DNA of 64,000 nucleotides from an uncultured Acetatifactor sp. (GCA_910578215.1 CAJTPH010000015.1:1-64000), one strand, 5' to 3'; numbered from the stretch's first letter, positions 51,351-60,375 are shown. The notes: generated by a model not told the origin, from the sequence alone. Numbers and translations are program-made.

Positions 51351-51710
51351 ATGATGGATTATGTAAATGCCTTTTGGGTAGGCGGACTGATATGCGCGCT
51401 GGTTCAGATTCTGATGGAAAAGACGAAGATGATGCCGGGGCGCATTATGGTTTTGCTGGTTGTAACCGGCGCGGTCATAAGCGTGTTCGGTTTGTACGAG
51501 CCCTTTCAGGAATTTGCCGGAGCAGGGGCCAGCGTGCCGCTGCTGGGCTTTGGAAACGTATTGATGAAGGGAGTCAAGGAGGCGGTGAAGGAGCAGGGGC
51601 TTCTGGGACTGTTTGCAGGCGGCTTTAAGGCAGGCGCGGTAGGCACCTCCGCGGCGCTGATCTTCGGCTATCTGGCAAGCCTTGTTTTCAAGCCCCGCAC
51701 AAAGAGCTGA
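51351..51710 (+). CDS. spoVAE: Stage V sporulation protein AE
   Basis: A 119-residue membrane subunit of the SpoVA dipicolinate channel. It has three hydrophobic segments and the family's AFWVGGLICALVQILME opening, KMMPGRIMVLLVV and GFGNVLMKGVKEAVKEQGLLGLF-type loop. Start at 51351 or 51354 after AAAGGAGA. It is separated by 30 kb from spoVAD, and spoVAC is not in the window. No convincing sigma-G promoter found upstream. Confidence 0.92.
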   Translation: MMDYVNAFWVGGLICALVQILMEKTKMMPGRIMVLLVVTGAVISVFGLYEPFQEFAGAGASVPLLGFGNVLMKGVKEAVKEQGLLGLFAGGFKAGAVGTSAALIFGYLASLVFKPRTKS

Positions 51711-51771
51711 ATAAGGGCGGCAGCCGCTTCGGGAGTCTGAGCGTCAATCAGGGCCCGGGGTGCTTCAAGGC

Positions 51772-52272
51772 TCATAGCTCCTCATAGGAAATGCCCTTGC
51801 CGTCCAGAAATTTTTTCATTGCCCGGTCCCAGACTGCGTCCGGCTCCTTGGAAGGGACAAAGGTGTGAAAAGCGGTTCCGGTGGTCAGCACCGCCTTGGA
51901 ACCGTCATAGCGGACGGTCAGGACAAGAGCCTTAAGCTGGGAGAGGTCCGTCTCGCAGCCCTCCTTTTCAAGAAGGGAGAAAGCCTTTTCCGGTTTAAGG
52001 TGCAGCACGAATCGAAAGAACAGGGGTGTGCGTCTGCCTTTGATAAGGTCGAAGCACACCCCCTTCAGTTCGCTCCAGGGGCGGAATTCAGCCAGGTCTT
52101 GTGAGCCTGCGTCATCTTCGTTTTGATAAAATTCCCGATTTATATGACCGTCTATGGTGAAGGTGTTTGCCATGGAGATGACCGCCTCCTCCAACAGAAA
52201 GGAGTCAAAGGTATCCGCGGCAAGAAAATGGTTCATAAATTGTTTCATGGAAGAAATCTGCAGTGCTGTCAT
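51772..52272 (-). CDS. DUF5721-like protein
   Basis: A 166-residue soluble protein. It starts with a helix (MKQFMNHFLAADTFDSFLLEE) and then alternates strands (FTIDGHINREFY, RFVLHLKPEKAF, ALVLTVRYDGSKAVLTTGTAFHTF). It resembles the DUF5721 family known from Lachnospiraceae, with no established role. It converges with spoVAE. Confidence 0.78.
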   Translation of the reverse strand: MTALQISSMKQFMNHFLAADTFDSFLLEEAVISMANTFTIDGHINREFYQNEDDAGSQDLAEFRPWSELKGVCFDLIKGRRTPLFFRFVLHLKPEKAFSLLEKEGCETDLSQLKALVLTVRYDGSKAVLTTGTAFHTFVPSKEPDAVWDRAMKKFLDGKGISYEEL

Positions 52273-52395
52273 CGCTCATGCCTCTCTGTAGCCTGCGAAT
52301 CTGAGCCGGCGCCCAAAACGCGGGTTAAATGTGTCTGAATTTACCTTATCAGCTTTTATTCTTCTTTTATGTAAGGTTTGCGGCGTACCGCAGCT

Positions 52396-52665
52396 TTAAA
52401 AAAATCGATTAAGTATAAAGGACAGCAGTGCCGCCTGAGCCAGAAAGATGGCGGGCATGCCGTATTTGAAGTACCAATGCTTTGTCTTGTGGCGGAAATG
52501 CCGCATGCCCACGGTGCAGCCCAGGGCTCCGCCCAGGAGCGCCGTCAGAAACAGAGAAGCCTCCGAGATGCGCCAGGCGCCCCGGATGGCTCTCTGCTTG
52601 TCTATTCCCATGACCGCATAGCCTATAATATTGATGACGGCCAGATAGATGGCAATAAAAGTCAT
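52396..52665 (-). CDS. DUF1294 membrane protein
   Basis: An 89-residue protein with three hydrophobic segments and the family motif MGIDKQRAIRGAWRISEASLF followed by GGALGCTVGMRHFRHKT, typical of DUF1294. Its ATG overlaps the argG stop (ATGA), so it is translated in the argG operon. Function unknown. Confidence 0.9.
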   Translation of the reverse strand: MTFIAIYLAVINIIGYAVMGIDKQRAIRGAWRISEASLFLTALLGGALGCTVGMRHFRHKTKHWYFKYGMPAIFLAQAALLSFILNRFF

Positions 52666-53885
52666 AAGTACTGCTCACCCTGCTCCTGCATCTTCATTGC
52701 GCGGACCTTGCAGGACAATCCGAACAGATTGATGAAGCCTTCCGCATCGTGATGGTCGTACAGACTGCCGGTGGTGAAGGAGGCAATGCTTTCGTTGTAG
52801 AGAGAGTAGGGAGAGGTGGTGCCTGCCTTGATGATATTGCCCTTGTAGAGCTTGAACTTTACTTCTCCGGTGACATACTTCTGGGTTTCCTCAATAAACG
52901 CCTGCTCTGCCTGACGCAGGGGAGTAAACCACTTTCCCTCGTATACAAGGCTGGCAAAGCGGCTGCCCATCTCCTTTTTCATGGCATAGGTGTCGCGGTC
53001 AAGGATGAGTTCTTCCAGCTGCTGATGCGCTTCCATAAGGATGGTTCCGCCGGGGGTTTCGTATACGCCGCGGGACTTCATGCCCACCACGCGGTTTTCC
53101 ACGATGTCGATGATGCCGATGCCGTGCCTGCCGCCGAGGCTGTTCAGCTCCGAGATAATTTCGGAAACCTTCAGCTTTTTGCCGTTCAGGGAGACGGGAA
53201 CGCCCTTTTCAAAGGTCATGGTCACATATTCGCCCTCGTCGGGAGCTTTTTCGGGAGTGGTGCCCAGCACAAGCAGGTGAGCGTAATTGGGCTCGTTCGC
53301 AGGGTCCTCCAGCTCCAGGCCTTCATGACTGATATGCCAGATGTTGCGGTCACGGCTGTAGGAGGAATCCGCGGAGAAGGGCAGGTCGATGCCGTGCGCC
53401 TTGCAGTATTCGATCTCCGATTCACGGGAGTCCATGGTCCATTTGTCATTTCTCCATGCGGCAATGATCTTGATGTCAGGGGCAAGAGCCTTTATGCCCA
53501 GCTCAAAACGGATCTGGTCGTTGCCCTTGCCGGTTGCGCCGTGGCAGATAGCGGTTGCGCCTTCCTTGCGGGCAATTTCAACCAGCTTTTTTGCGATAAG
53601 GGGTCTTGCCATGGAAGTGCCCAGAAGATATTTATTTTCATAAATTGCGTTAGCCTGTACACAGGGAACGATGTATTCGTCACAGAATTCGTCGATGACA
53701 TTTTCAATGTACAGCTTGGACGCGCCGCAGGACTTGGCTCTCTCCTCGAGACCGTCCAGCTCCTCTGCCTGTCCGCAGTCTACGCAGACGCAGATGACCT
53801 CATAGTCAAAATTCTCCTTCAGCCAGGGAATGATGGCGGTGGTATCCAGACCGCCGGAGTACGCCAGAACTACTTTTTCTTTCAT
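52662..53885 (-). CDS. argG: Argininosuccinate synthase
   Basis: A 407-residue ligase that joins citrulline and aspartate with ATP. The P-loop AYSGGLDTT, GATGKGNDQIRFE and SYSRDRNIWHISHEGLELEDP are diagnostic. It is apart from the argCJBD cluster, and no argH follows; the downstream gene is DUF1294. Structured repeat copy B lies upstream in its leader/promoter region. Confidence 0.97.
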   Translation of the reverse strand: MKEKVVLAYSGGLDTTAIIPWLKENFDYEVICVCVDCGQAEELDGLEERAKSCGASKLYIENVIDEFCDEYIVPCVQANAIYENKYLLGTSMARPLIAKKLVEIARKEGATAICHGATGKGNDQIRFELGIKALAPDIKIIAAWRNDKWTMDSRESEIEYCKAHGIDLPFSADSSYSRDRNIWHISHEGLELEDPANEPNYAHLLVLGTTPEKAPDEGEYVTMTFEKGVPVSLNGKKLKVSEIISELNSLGGRHGIGIIDIVENRVVGMKSRGVYETPGGTILMEAHQQLEELILDRDTYAMKKEMGSRFASLVYEGKWFTPLRQAEQAFIEETQKYVTGEVKFKLYKGNIIKAGTTSPYSLYNESIASFTTGSLYDHHDAEGFINLFGLSCKVRAMKMQEQGEQYL

Positions 53886-54000
53886 TGTGATAAGCCTCCG
53901 TTTTAAATGTGTAAATGTTTTATTCCCGCGGGCAACAGGTCAGGCGGCCGCGCTAAAAGCCAGCCGGGGGCCGGCCTGGACAGCTGACGAATGCCGCGGG

Positions 54001-54087
54001 AGTCAATATCAATGTGCCCTTGGGACACATTCCCCTTGGGGCGCATCAGATTCCGCGCCCCGCTGCCTGCGGCGGGGGATATTGACT
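54001..54087. repeat. Three-hairpin structured repeat, copy B
   Basis: A 10-bp perfect outer stem AGTCAATATC (54001-54010) with GATATTGACT (54078-54087) encloses three hairpins: AATGTGCCC/GGG(A)CACATT (54011-54031), CCCC/GGGG (54032-54041) and CCCCGCTG/CGGCGGGG (54058-54077, CCTG loop). It aligns with copy A at 21603-21687, with compensating changes in the second hairpin and a different but still paired outer stem. It lies between the divergent argG and Y-family polymerase genes. Confidence 0.85.
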
Positions 54088-54138
54088 GACTTGAAAACAC
54101 TATACAACAAACACCTGTGAAATGCAAGGAAAAAAGTA

Positions 54139-54167
54139 TGTTCATCGAACGTATTTTCTGTTATAAT
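54139..54167 (+). promoter_or_regulatory. Promoter with LexA-like box before the Y-family polymerase gene
   Basis: TATAAT (54162-54167) is preceded by CGAACGTATTTTC (54146-54158), close to the Gram-positive SOS box CGAAC-N4-GTTCG (one half-site intact, the second weak). The box fills the spacer of the promoter, where LexA would block it. The -35 (TGTTCA) is poor. Confidence 0.5.
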
Positions 54168-54184
54168 GTACGCGGAGGGCAGAG

Positions 54185-54236
54185 CCAGGTGCCCGGAAAA
54201 CCGCAGGCTTTTCGGGCACCTGGCCGCAGCCTGCGG
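54185..54236 (+). other. Leader hairpin with possible pseudoknot
   Basis: CCAGGTGCCCG (54185-54195) pairs perfectly with CGGGCACCTGG (54213-54223), and AAAA with TTTT inside. The 8-base loop CCGCAGGC (54201-54208) is the exact complement of GCCTGCGG (54229-54236) just downstream, so a pseudoknot is possible. No T-run follows; the polymerase RBS is 20 bases further on. Confidence 0.6.
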
Positions 54237-54268
54237 CAACGGTACAATAATTCAAGTGGAGGCAGCCT

Positions 54269-55798
54269 ATGAGCGACAGACAGAAATCTTATATAGCCAT
54301 AGATTTAAAATCCTTTTACGCCTCTGTGGAGTGCGTGGAGAGGGGGCTGAACCCGCTTACCACCAATCTTGTGGTGGCGGATTCGGAGAGGACGGAGAAG
54401 ACTATCTGCCTTGCGGTTTCCCCGTCCCTGAAGGCGTACGGCATTTCCGGCAGGGCCAGGCTGTTCGAGGTTGTGCAGCGGGTGAAGGAGGTAAACCTGG
54501 AGAGGAGGAGCAGGGCGCCGGGAAGGCAGGCTTCGGGAGCCTCCTGCAATGCCACGGAGCTTGCGGAGCATCCCGAGCTGGAGCTGTCCTATATCATTGC
54601 CCCGCCACGGATGGCGTTTTATGTGGAATACAGCACAAGGATTTACAGCCTTTACCTGAAGTATGTTGCTCCCGAGGACATGCACGTCTATTCTATCGAC
54701 GAGGTCTTTATGGACGTGACGGATTATCTGCATGTATACAATATGACGCCAAGGGAGCTTGCGGGCAAAATTGTGAGGGATGTGCTGGAGGAAACGGGCA
54801 TCACCGCCACGGCGGGAATCGGCACGAATCTGTACCTGTGCAAGGTGGCCATGGACATTGGGGCAAAGCATGTAATGCCGGATGAAAACGGTGTGCGGAT
54901 AGCGGAATTGGACGAAATGAGCTATAGAAGGCAGCTATGGAGCCACCGTCCCCTGACGGATTTTTGGAGGGTGGGGCATGGCTATCGAAAAAGGCTGGAG
55001 GAGGCAGGGCTGTTCACCATGGGGGATATCGCCAGGTGCTCTCTGGGGGGAGACGGGGATTATTATAACGAGGAGCTTTTGTACCGTCTGTTCGGCGTCA
55101 ATGCGGAGCTTTTGATTGATCATGCCTGGGGCTGGGAGCCTGTCACCATGGAAATGATAAAAGCCTATAAGCCGGAAACCAACAGCATAAGCTCGGGGCA
55201 GGTACTGCAGCAGCCCTATGATTTTGAGAAGGGAAAGCTGATTGTGCGGGAGATGACGGACCTGCTTGCCCTGGAGCTTGTGGAGAAAAGGCTGGTCACC
55301 GACCAGATGACCCTTACCATAGGCTATGATATAGAAAATCTGACCGACCCCGAGCTCAGAAAAAGCTACAGGGGTGAAACCGCCACGGACCGTTATGGAA
55401 GAAAGGTACCCAGGCACGCCCACGGGACGGCAAATCTTACCCGCAGGACCTCGTCCTCCCGTATGATCACGGATGCCGTCATGGAGCTTTATGACAGGAT
55501 CGCAGACCCGCGCCTTCTGGTGCGCAGGGTGACGGTAGCGGCAAATCGGCTTGCGGATGAGGCGCAGGCCGGGGAGGTGCAGAAGTTTGAGCAGCTGGAG
55601 CTGTTTACGGACTACGAGGCGGTTCAAAGAGAGAAGGATAAAGAGAATCAAAGGCTTTTGAAGGAGAGAAGGCTGCAGGAGGCGGTGCTGGAGATCAAGG
55701 GCAAATACGGCAAAAATGCCGTGCTTAAGGGGATGAACCTGCAGGAGGGCGCCACCACAAGGGATAGAAACCGTCAGATCGGAGGGCATAAGGCATGA
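54269..55798 (+). CDS. Y-family DNA polymerase (UmuC/DinB-like)
   Basis: A 509-residue translesion polymerase. The palm catalytic motif is AIDLKSFYASVECVERG and the second acidic motif YSIDEVFMDVT; helix-hairpin-helix and little-finger regions follow (GRVG-like VGHGYRKRLEEAGL; LTIGYDIEN). Length and the long C-terminal tail (about 430-509, Glu/Lys-rich) resemble the UmuC-like UvrX/YqjW group rather than short DinB. RBS GTGGAGG. The LexA-like box upstream suggests SOS induction. Error-prone lesion bypass is the expected role. Confidence 0.92.
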   Translation: MSDRQKSYIAIDLKSFYASVECVERGLNPLTTNLVVADSERTEKTICLAVSPSLKAYGISGRARLFEVVQRVKEVNLERRSRAPGRQASGASCNATELAEHPELELSYIIAPPRMAFYVEYSTRIYSLYLKYVAPEDMHVYSIDEVFMDVTDYLHVYNMTPRELAGKIVRDVLEETGITATAGIGTNLYLCKVAMDIGAKHVMPDENGVRIAELDEMSYRRQLWSHRPLTDFWRVGHGYRKRLEEAGLFTMGDIARCSLGGDGDYYNEELLYRLFGVNAELLIDHAWGWEPVTMEMIKAYKPETNSISSGQVLQQPYDFEKGKLIVREMTDLLALELVEKRLVTDQMTLTIGYDIENLTDPELRKSYRGETATDRYGRKVPRHAHGTANLTRRTSSSRMITDAVMELYDRIADPRLLVRRVTVAANRLADEAQAGEVQKFEQLELFTDYEAVQREKDKENQRLLKERRLQEAVLEIKGKYGKNAVLKGMNLQEGATTRDRNRQIGGHKA

Positions 55799-55858
55799 GC
55801 CGTGGGGAAAATCCCGAATATATAGACCGAGCCTGCGGGACGAAAAATGCGTCCCGCT

Positions 55859-57775
55859 TTACGGAGTATATTCCGCGGAAGTTCCCCGTGCGTTTTTCTT
55901 TGCCCTGTAGAGGGCTTCGTCCGCCCAGCGCAGAAGCTCCGTAATATTATCGTTTGTGTTATCCGCCTGCACAAAGCCGCAGGAGACGCTGATGATTAAG
56001 GACTTTGCGGCGGACAGGGCTACGGGCTGCTTCTGAAGGGTCTCATAAAAAAGGTTCAGCCGGCTGGCGATATCCGCGCCGGCGGCACAGTCAAAAATCA
56101 GCATGCAGAACTCGTCTCCCGAGCGCCTTGCGGACAGGAAGTGCTCCGGAGGCATGGATTTAAGGATGTGGGCAAAGCTCTGCAGATACCGGTCTCCCGC
56201 GTCATGTCCGTAGGTGTCGTTTATGGATTTAAAATAATCCAGGTCCATCATGACCATGGCGGCGGTTCTTCCGGTTTCCATGCTTGACAGCGCTTCCGCA
56301 GCCAGCTCTTTGAAATAATCATATTTGTATAATCCGGTGAGAGGATCGTGGGTATTTTCGTAGTAAAGCTGTTTTCTCTCCAGAATATCCCTGGTTACGT
56401 CCGTTATAATGCCGAGGTATCCGTTGGGGGATTCCGACAGATGAATACGAAGGTATTTATTTTCCTTTGTCTGATAAATCTCTTCCTTGTCCTTAAGGGG
56501 ATTCATGGTGACGGAGCGGACATACTCCTTGAACATGGCAGGGTCCCGGCAGAGCGCTGCCGTTTGTTCCGCCGATAATCCCAGCAGCTCGCTTAAGCCG
56601 GAGGTGACGAACACATGATTGATCCCCTGCTCGTACTCAAATGCCGCCAGAGGAATGCCGCTGACGGCTATGATGGCGGAGGTACGGTCGGAGAGATGGA
56701 CAATGCTTTTTACCATGGAGTTAATACCGTCGCTCAGGGCTTCAAATTCCCGGTTTCCTCCCACCGCTACCTGGATATCCAGATTGCCTTTTGTTATGGA
56801 GTCAAGGTTACCCATAATGTCATAAATACCGTTAATTACTTTTTGCTTTACCAGATAATTTAAAAGAAAGATTACCACGGCCTCGATGAAAAGCAGGTAG
56901 AGAATGGTTGCAAGCACATTTTTCCAAAGCTTATGAAGTAGAAGATTCCGGGGCAGGAGGGCGCACAGCAGCACATTGTCATACTGCCGGCTGACCGCGT
57001 ACATTGTTATTCCGTTGTCCCCCTTTCTGAAAGCTCCTTCCGTACAGCTCCACAGCTGGTCAAGCCGGTAGCAGTCGGCGGAGAAGTCTTTATTGAGTCC
57101 GCCGGAATGCCCCAGGATGGCTCCGGTGGAGATATCCACCACAAAAAGCTCCTCGCCGATATCCGTGGGAAATCGGGAGAAGATGTATCCGTAGGTATTG
57201 CGGGCTCTGGCGGCCAGCTGCCTGGTGGGGGTAAAGCCTACCTGAACCACTCCCGGCTGCCCTTTTCTTGCCACGCCCACATACTGCATCATTTTGCCTT
57301 CCGCCGCGTTTGGCTGTGCCTCCTGAATCAGGTAGGCGTCCTCGCCGTCCCGTCCCAGGAGCTCCAGGAAGGGTCTTGTCTGGGGGTGCTGCGACATATC
57401 GATTCCCACATACTGGGAGACGGAGCCTGCGGCGATGATGCCGTTTTCGTCGATGATATGCAGCTCATCCACATTCAGCAGATCGGCCAGATACTGCATT
57501 TCCGCCACATCCATGGAGACCTCCTTCTGCCGGTCCAGCACATATGCGGTAGCCCTTGCCCTTGTCAGATAATCCTCATCCAGGCTTTCCTTCAGCAGAG
57601 CCAGCTCAAGCTGATTATTCTCCAGAGTATGTATCATCTGCTCGATTTTGGCGTTAAAGGTATCAGCCTGCTGGGTTTCCAGCAGGTGCAGGTTAAACAG
57701 AAAATTTATGATAAGAATCATCAGGATGGCAGTGGTAACGATAAAGACCGCATATTTGATAAATGTTTTCTGCAT
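55859..57775 (-). CDS. Membrane diguanylate cyclase with extracellular sensor
   Basis: A 638-residue protein: membrane helix (about 8-30), large extracellular Cache-like domain (about 31-285), second helix (about 290-312), HAMP-like linker, PAS-like segment (about 365-465) and a GGDEF domain (about 475-638). The signature is RSGDEF, i.e. SGDEF instead of GGDEF, a variant found in active enzymes. DxLTGLYKYDYF and DLDYFKSINDTYGHDAGD bind substrate and metal. It should make cyclic-di-GMP, opposing the HD-GYP protein at 49.4 kb. Upstream a TATAAT box lies at 57844-57839 (minus) without a good -35. Confidence 0.93.
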   Translation of the reverse strand: MQKTFIKYAVFIVTTAILMILIINFLFNLHLLETQQADTFNAKIEQMIHTLENNQLELALLKESLDEDYLTRARATAYVLDRQKEVSMDVAEMQYLADLLNVDELHIIDENGIIAAGSVSQYVGIDMSQHPQTRPFLELLGRDGEDAYLIQEAQPNAAEGKMMQYVGVARKGQPGVVQVGFTPTRQLAARARNTYGYIFSRFPTDIGEELFVVDISTGAILGHSGGLNKDFSADCYRLDQLWSCTEGAFRKGDNGITMYAVSRQYDNVLLCALLPRNLLLHKLWKNVLATILYLLFIEAVVIFLLNYLVKQKVINGIYDIMGNLDSITKGNLDIQVAVGGNREFEALSDGINSMVKSIVHLSDRTSAIIAVSGIPLAAFEYEQGINHVFVTSGLSELLGLSAEQTAALCRDPAMFKEYVRSVTMNPLKDKEEIYQTKENKYLRIHLSESPNGYLGIITDVTRDILERKQLYYENTHDPLTGLYKYDYFKELAAEALSSMETGRTAAMVMMDLDYFKSINDTYGHDAGDRYLQSFAHILKSMPPEHFLSARRSGDEFCMLIFDCAAGADIASRLNLFYETLQKQPVALSAAKSLIISVSCGFVQADNTNDNITELLRWADEALYRAKKNARGTSAEYTP

Positions 57776-57963
57776 GGACCGTCTCCTTATATATTTACAT
57801 GGCGCCGGCTTAAGCCCACAGTGCCGCTCTTTGTGGATATTATAGCATCCATACGGAGGTTCTATTATCCCCTTTTTTTCACAAAAGGAGGTTAAAATTT
57901 CGCAGGCGTCTCTTTAAGTATTGTGGCTTTGTACGTCGTTTCTTATACAGCTGCCTTATACAG

Positions 57964-59256
57964 CTACCGTAAATTTGCATACAGAATGAGCCTGAAGAAG
58001 CCGTTTTCGCAATAACAGTCAAGAGTTCCGCCCAGCTTATCCGAAAAGGCAAGCACGCTTTGCATTCCCAGCCCGTGGCTGCCGCCCTTTTCGCTTTTGG
58101 GCAGCCCGGTCTGGGAATCAAAGCTGATCTGGGCGGCATATGGATTGCGCATATCGATCAACAGCTCCTCTGCGGTGCAGTGGATTCTGGCATCTATACG
58201 GCGGCTTTGGGCGTCCAGAGGCTTCACGGCGGAAACGGCGTTTTCCAGGAGATTTGCAAGAACCATCGCCAGCTCGTATTGGTTTACCGGAGGCTTTCCG
58301 GGTATGGCCACATCCAGCCGTAAATCGATCTGGAGGGCCTTGGCCTGCCCGGTTATTCTCAGAAGGAGCGTGTTGACGACCAGATTTTCACAGTATCGTT
58401 GGATTTTATTTTCGTCTATCACCATGCTGATATGCCGGGCAAGCCTTCTGATCTCCTCATATTCGCCCTGGTTTAACAGAGAATCTATCATCATGGAATA
58501 ATGTCTCATGTCGTGCCGCAGAATCTTGAGATTGCGCTCCGACTGCTCTGCCAGATAATTTTGGCTTTCCAGCCCCCTGATATAGGATTCAAACATCACG
58601 TTTTTCCAATATTCCTCCGTCTGCCTTGTCTCGCTGTCCAGGTAGCGAAGCACCACTATATAAGACGCAATCATGGTAATCATCAGAAAAATGCTGACGA
58701 GGATATTTTCGTGATACTCATAAAGGGTATAGGGGAAAAAGGCAAGGCAGGAAAAACAGCAAAAAAACAGTACCGGAATCAGGCATAATTCCCACCAGCT
58801 TTTTCCGATATCACGTTCGGCAAGCTTGTGGAATATATTTCCGATTTTGTAGTCTAGCACCAGAAGGGTCAAAATATGCGTCAGGAGATTCCCGCCCAGG
58901 GACAGCAGGAAATTATCCGTAAATATGTACAGGATGGATGCGGTTATGCTTCCCACAATCACATAGTTGGATGCGCTCAGCCCGATGAATAATACCTGGC
59001 TGTTTCTTTTTCTGGAAATCAAGAGCCCCGTTGACTGGGCCGTTAAGATCTGAATGATGTCCGTAAAAAAATAGCACAGGCTGCTGTCGGGAAACAGCTG
59101 CAGCTTTACATAGTTCAGCAGGTTCAGCACGGTGAAGGCCCCGAAGCATATGGAGAACGTTTTCAGCCTGGAATGGCGGTGAGGCAAAAACAGATAGATA
59201 AAGGCCATAAAGAATACATGGCTCAGCATATAGGATATGTCTTTAAAATAAACCAT
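57964..59256 (-). CDS. AgrC-like GHKL histidine kinase
   Basis: A 430-residue sensor. Six to seven membrane helices fill about residues 8-205. His248 in LKILRHDMRHY is the phosphorylation site, and the GHKL ATPase has VLANLLENAVSA and HGLGMQSV. It overlaps the upstream regulator gene by 14 bases with GGGGGGT as RBS. No signal-peptide precursor gene is seen beside it. The stop codon lies in a 13-bp direct repeat (CTTATACAGCTGC, 57942-57967), so the C-terminus may have been altered by a small duplication. Confidence 0.92.
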   Translation of the reverse strand: MVYFKDISYMLSHVFFMAFIYLFLPHRHSRLKTFSICFGAFTVLNLLNYVKLQLFPDSSLCYFFTDIIQILTAQSTGLLISRKRNSQVLFIGLSASNYVIVGSITASILYIFTDNFLLSLGGNLLTHILTLLVLDYKIGNIFHKLAERDIGKSWWELCLIPVLFFCCFSCLAFFPYTLYEYHENILVSIFLMITMIASYIVVLRYLDSETRQTEEYWKNVMFESYIRGLESQNYLAEQSERNLKILRHDMRHYSMMIDSLLNQGEYEEIRRLARHISMVIDENKIQRYCENLVVNTLLLRITGQAKALQIDLRLDVAIPGKPPVNQYELAMVLANLLENAVSAVKPLDAQSRRIDARIHCTAEELLIDMRNPYAAQISFDSQTGLPKSEKGGSHGLGMQSVLAFSDKLGGTLDCYCENGFFRLILYANLR

Positions 59257-60004
59257 TTTTACCCCCCTGCGCGCTGTGTTTTTCGGAGATAAAGAGGAGA
59301 TATTCCCGTTTGGCGGCTGCCGCTCTTGCCTTGCTGACCGGGAGCTGTCTGCCGGAGCATAAGGTGGCGCTGCCGGCTGTCAGCTGCTTTACATAATCGA
59401 GATTGACGAGGAAAGACTTATGAATCTGCTGAAAATTCCGCCTTTCGGCAATTTCACGGATTTCCTCGTCGAAGGATTTGCGGATGCAGAGGCTTTTTAT
59501 TATTTCGCCGTCGGTCAGATGTACCTCCAGCCTTCGGCCGGTATTTTCAATATATTCTATTTTGGTACAGGGCGTCTGCACCAGCCCTTCCTTTGTCTTG
59601 ACCATATATACGGGTTCTTCCCTTGGTCTCATATAAGACAGCCCGTAATCCAGCGCCTCGAACAGACTGCTTTCATCCAAGGGCTTCAGGAGGTATCGGA
59701 TTGCGTGTACCCCGTAGGCATCCAGTGCGTAGTCATCCGAGGAGGTGATATAAATAATGACCTTTTCCGGTCCGAACCTTCTGATCTGATTGCCCAGATC
59801 TATGCCGGTCCGTTTTGGCATCAGCATATCCAGGATATAGATATCTGCCAGATTCCCTTCCGAAATTCTGCGGTATAAGCAGGACGGATCGGAGAATTTT
59901 TCCAGCTCAAAATGTCTGTCCGGATAGAAGGTCTTGTACTTCAACAGTAAATTTTCTATTTCGCACAAGTCCGTTAAGCTGTCGTCGCAGAGAGTAATTT
60001 TCAT
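59243..60004 (-). CDS. AgrA/LytTR-family response regulator
   Basis: A 253-residue regulator: receiver domain (1-125; DD at 7-8, phosphoacceptor Asp59 in YILDMLMPKRTG, Lys in LLKPL) and a LytTR DNA-binding domain (about 140-240, IEYIENTGRRLEVHL and QQIHKSFLVNLDYV). LytTR domains bind direct repeats spaced by whole helix turns. ATG at 60004 is preferred over an upstream TTG because AGGATTA precedes it. First gene of the two-gene operon with the kinase. Confidence 0.93.
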   Translation of the reverse strand: MKITLCDDSLTDLCEIENLLLKYKTFYPDRHFELEKFSDPSCLYRRISEGNLADIYILDMLMPKRTGIDLGNQIRRFGPEKVIIYITSSDDYALDAYGVHAIRYLLKPLDESSLFEALDYGLSYMRPREEPVYMVKTKEGLVQTPCTKIEYIENTGRRLEVHLTDGEIIKSLCIRKSFDEEIREIAERRNFQQIHKSFLVNLDYVKQLTAGSATLCSGRQLPVSKARAAAAKREYLLFISEKHSAQGGKNGLF

Positions 60005-60072
60005 AGCGGTATAATCCTTTCGTCCCAATCGCAGTCAAAAGCGGTTTCGCCCCGGTTAAAACAACACGGAAA

Positions 60073-60101
60073 ATTATACCGTATCGGGGCGCATTAATCA
60101 A
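60073..60101 (-). promoter_or_regulatory. Sigma-A promoter of the LytTR two-component operon
   Basis: On the minus strand TTGATT (60101-60096), 17 bases, TATAAT (60078-60073), about 70 bases before the ATG. Confidence 0.75.
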
Positions 60102-60180
60102 CCGATTCCCGCCCGATGGGCAGAGGGGCATTTTCTGCGGATACGGGGAGAGACGGGAGTGCCGGTAAACGAGGCATTGC

Positions 60181-60240
60181 AAACCTGAAAATAAGGCTTG
60201 ACAAACCTGTAAAATAAGGGTTGACAACAAAAATAGGGTG
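60181..60240 (+). repeat. 22-bp tandem direct repeats upstream of the hybrid kinase
   Basis: Unit 1 (60181-60202, AAACCTGAAAATAAGG...) and unit 2 (60203-60225, AAACCTGTAAAATAAGG...) differ by one insertion and one substitution; a degenerate third unit follows to about 60240. The period equals two helical turns. They lie immediately upstream of the -35 box of the next gene and next to a LytTR regulator gene, so an activator site is likely. Confidence 0.8.
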
Positions 60241-60269
60241 TTGTCAGAAGCCGTTAAAAATGATAAAAT
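60241..60269 (+). promoter_or_regulatory. Promoter of the hybrid kinase gene
   Basis: TTGTCA (60241-60246), 17 bases, TAAAAT (60264-60269), about 107 bases before the ATG. Confidence 0.6.
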
Positions 60270-60375
60270 AAGACCTGTGCGCTTTTTTCAGGCGTACTCT
60301 GGCATTGTGCTTAAAATACAATGCTGTAAAGCAGTTTTATTTAACAGTAATTTGTAAAAAGGAACAGGGTTGTTT

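Noticed and set aside
52749..53906. 385-codon plus-strand frame
   Set aside because: Antisense to argG, produced by codon bias of the real gene.
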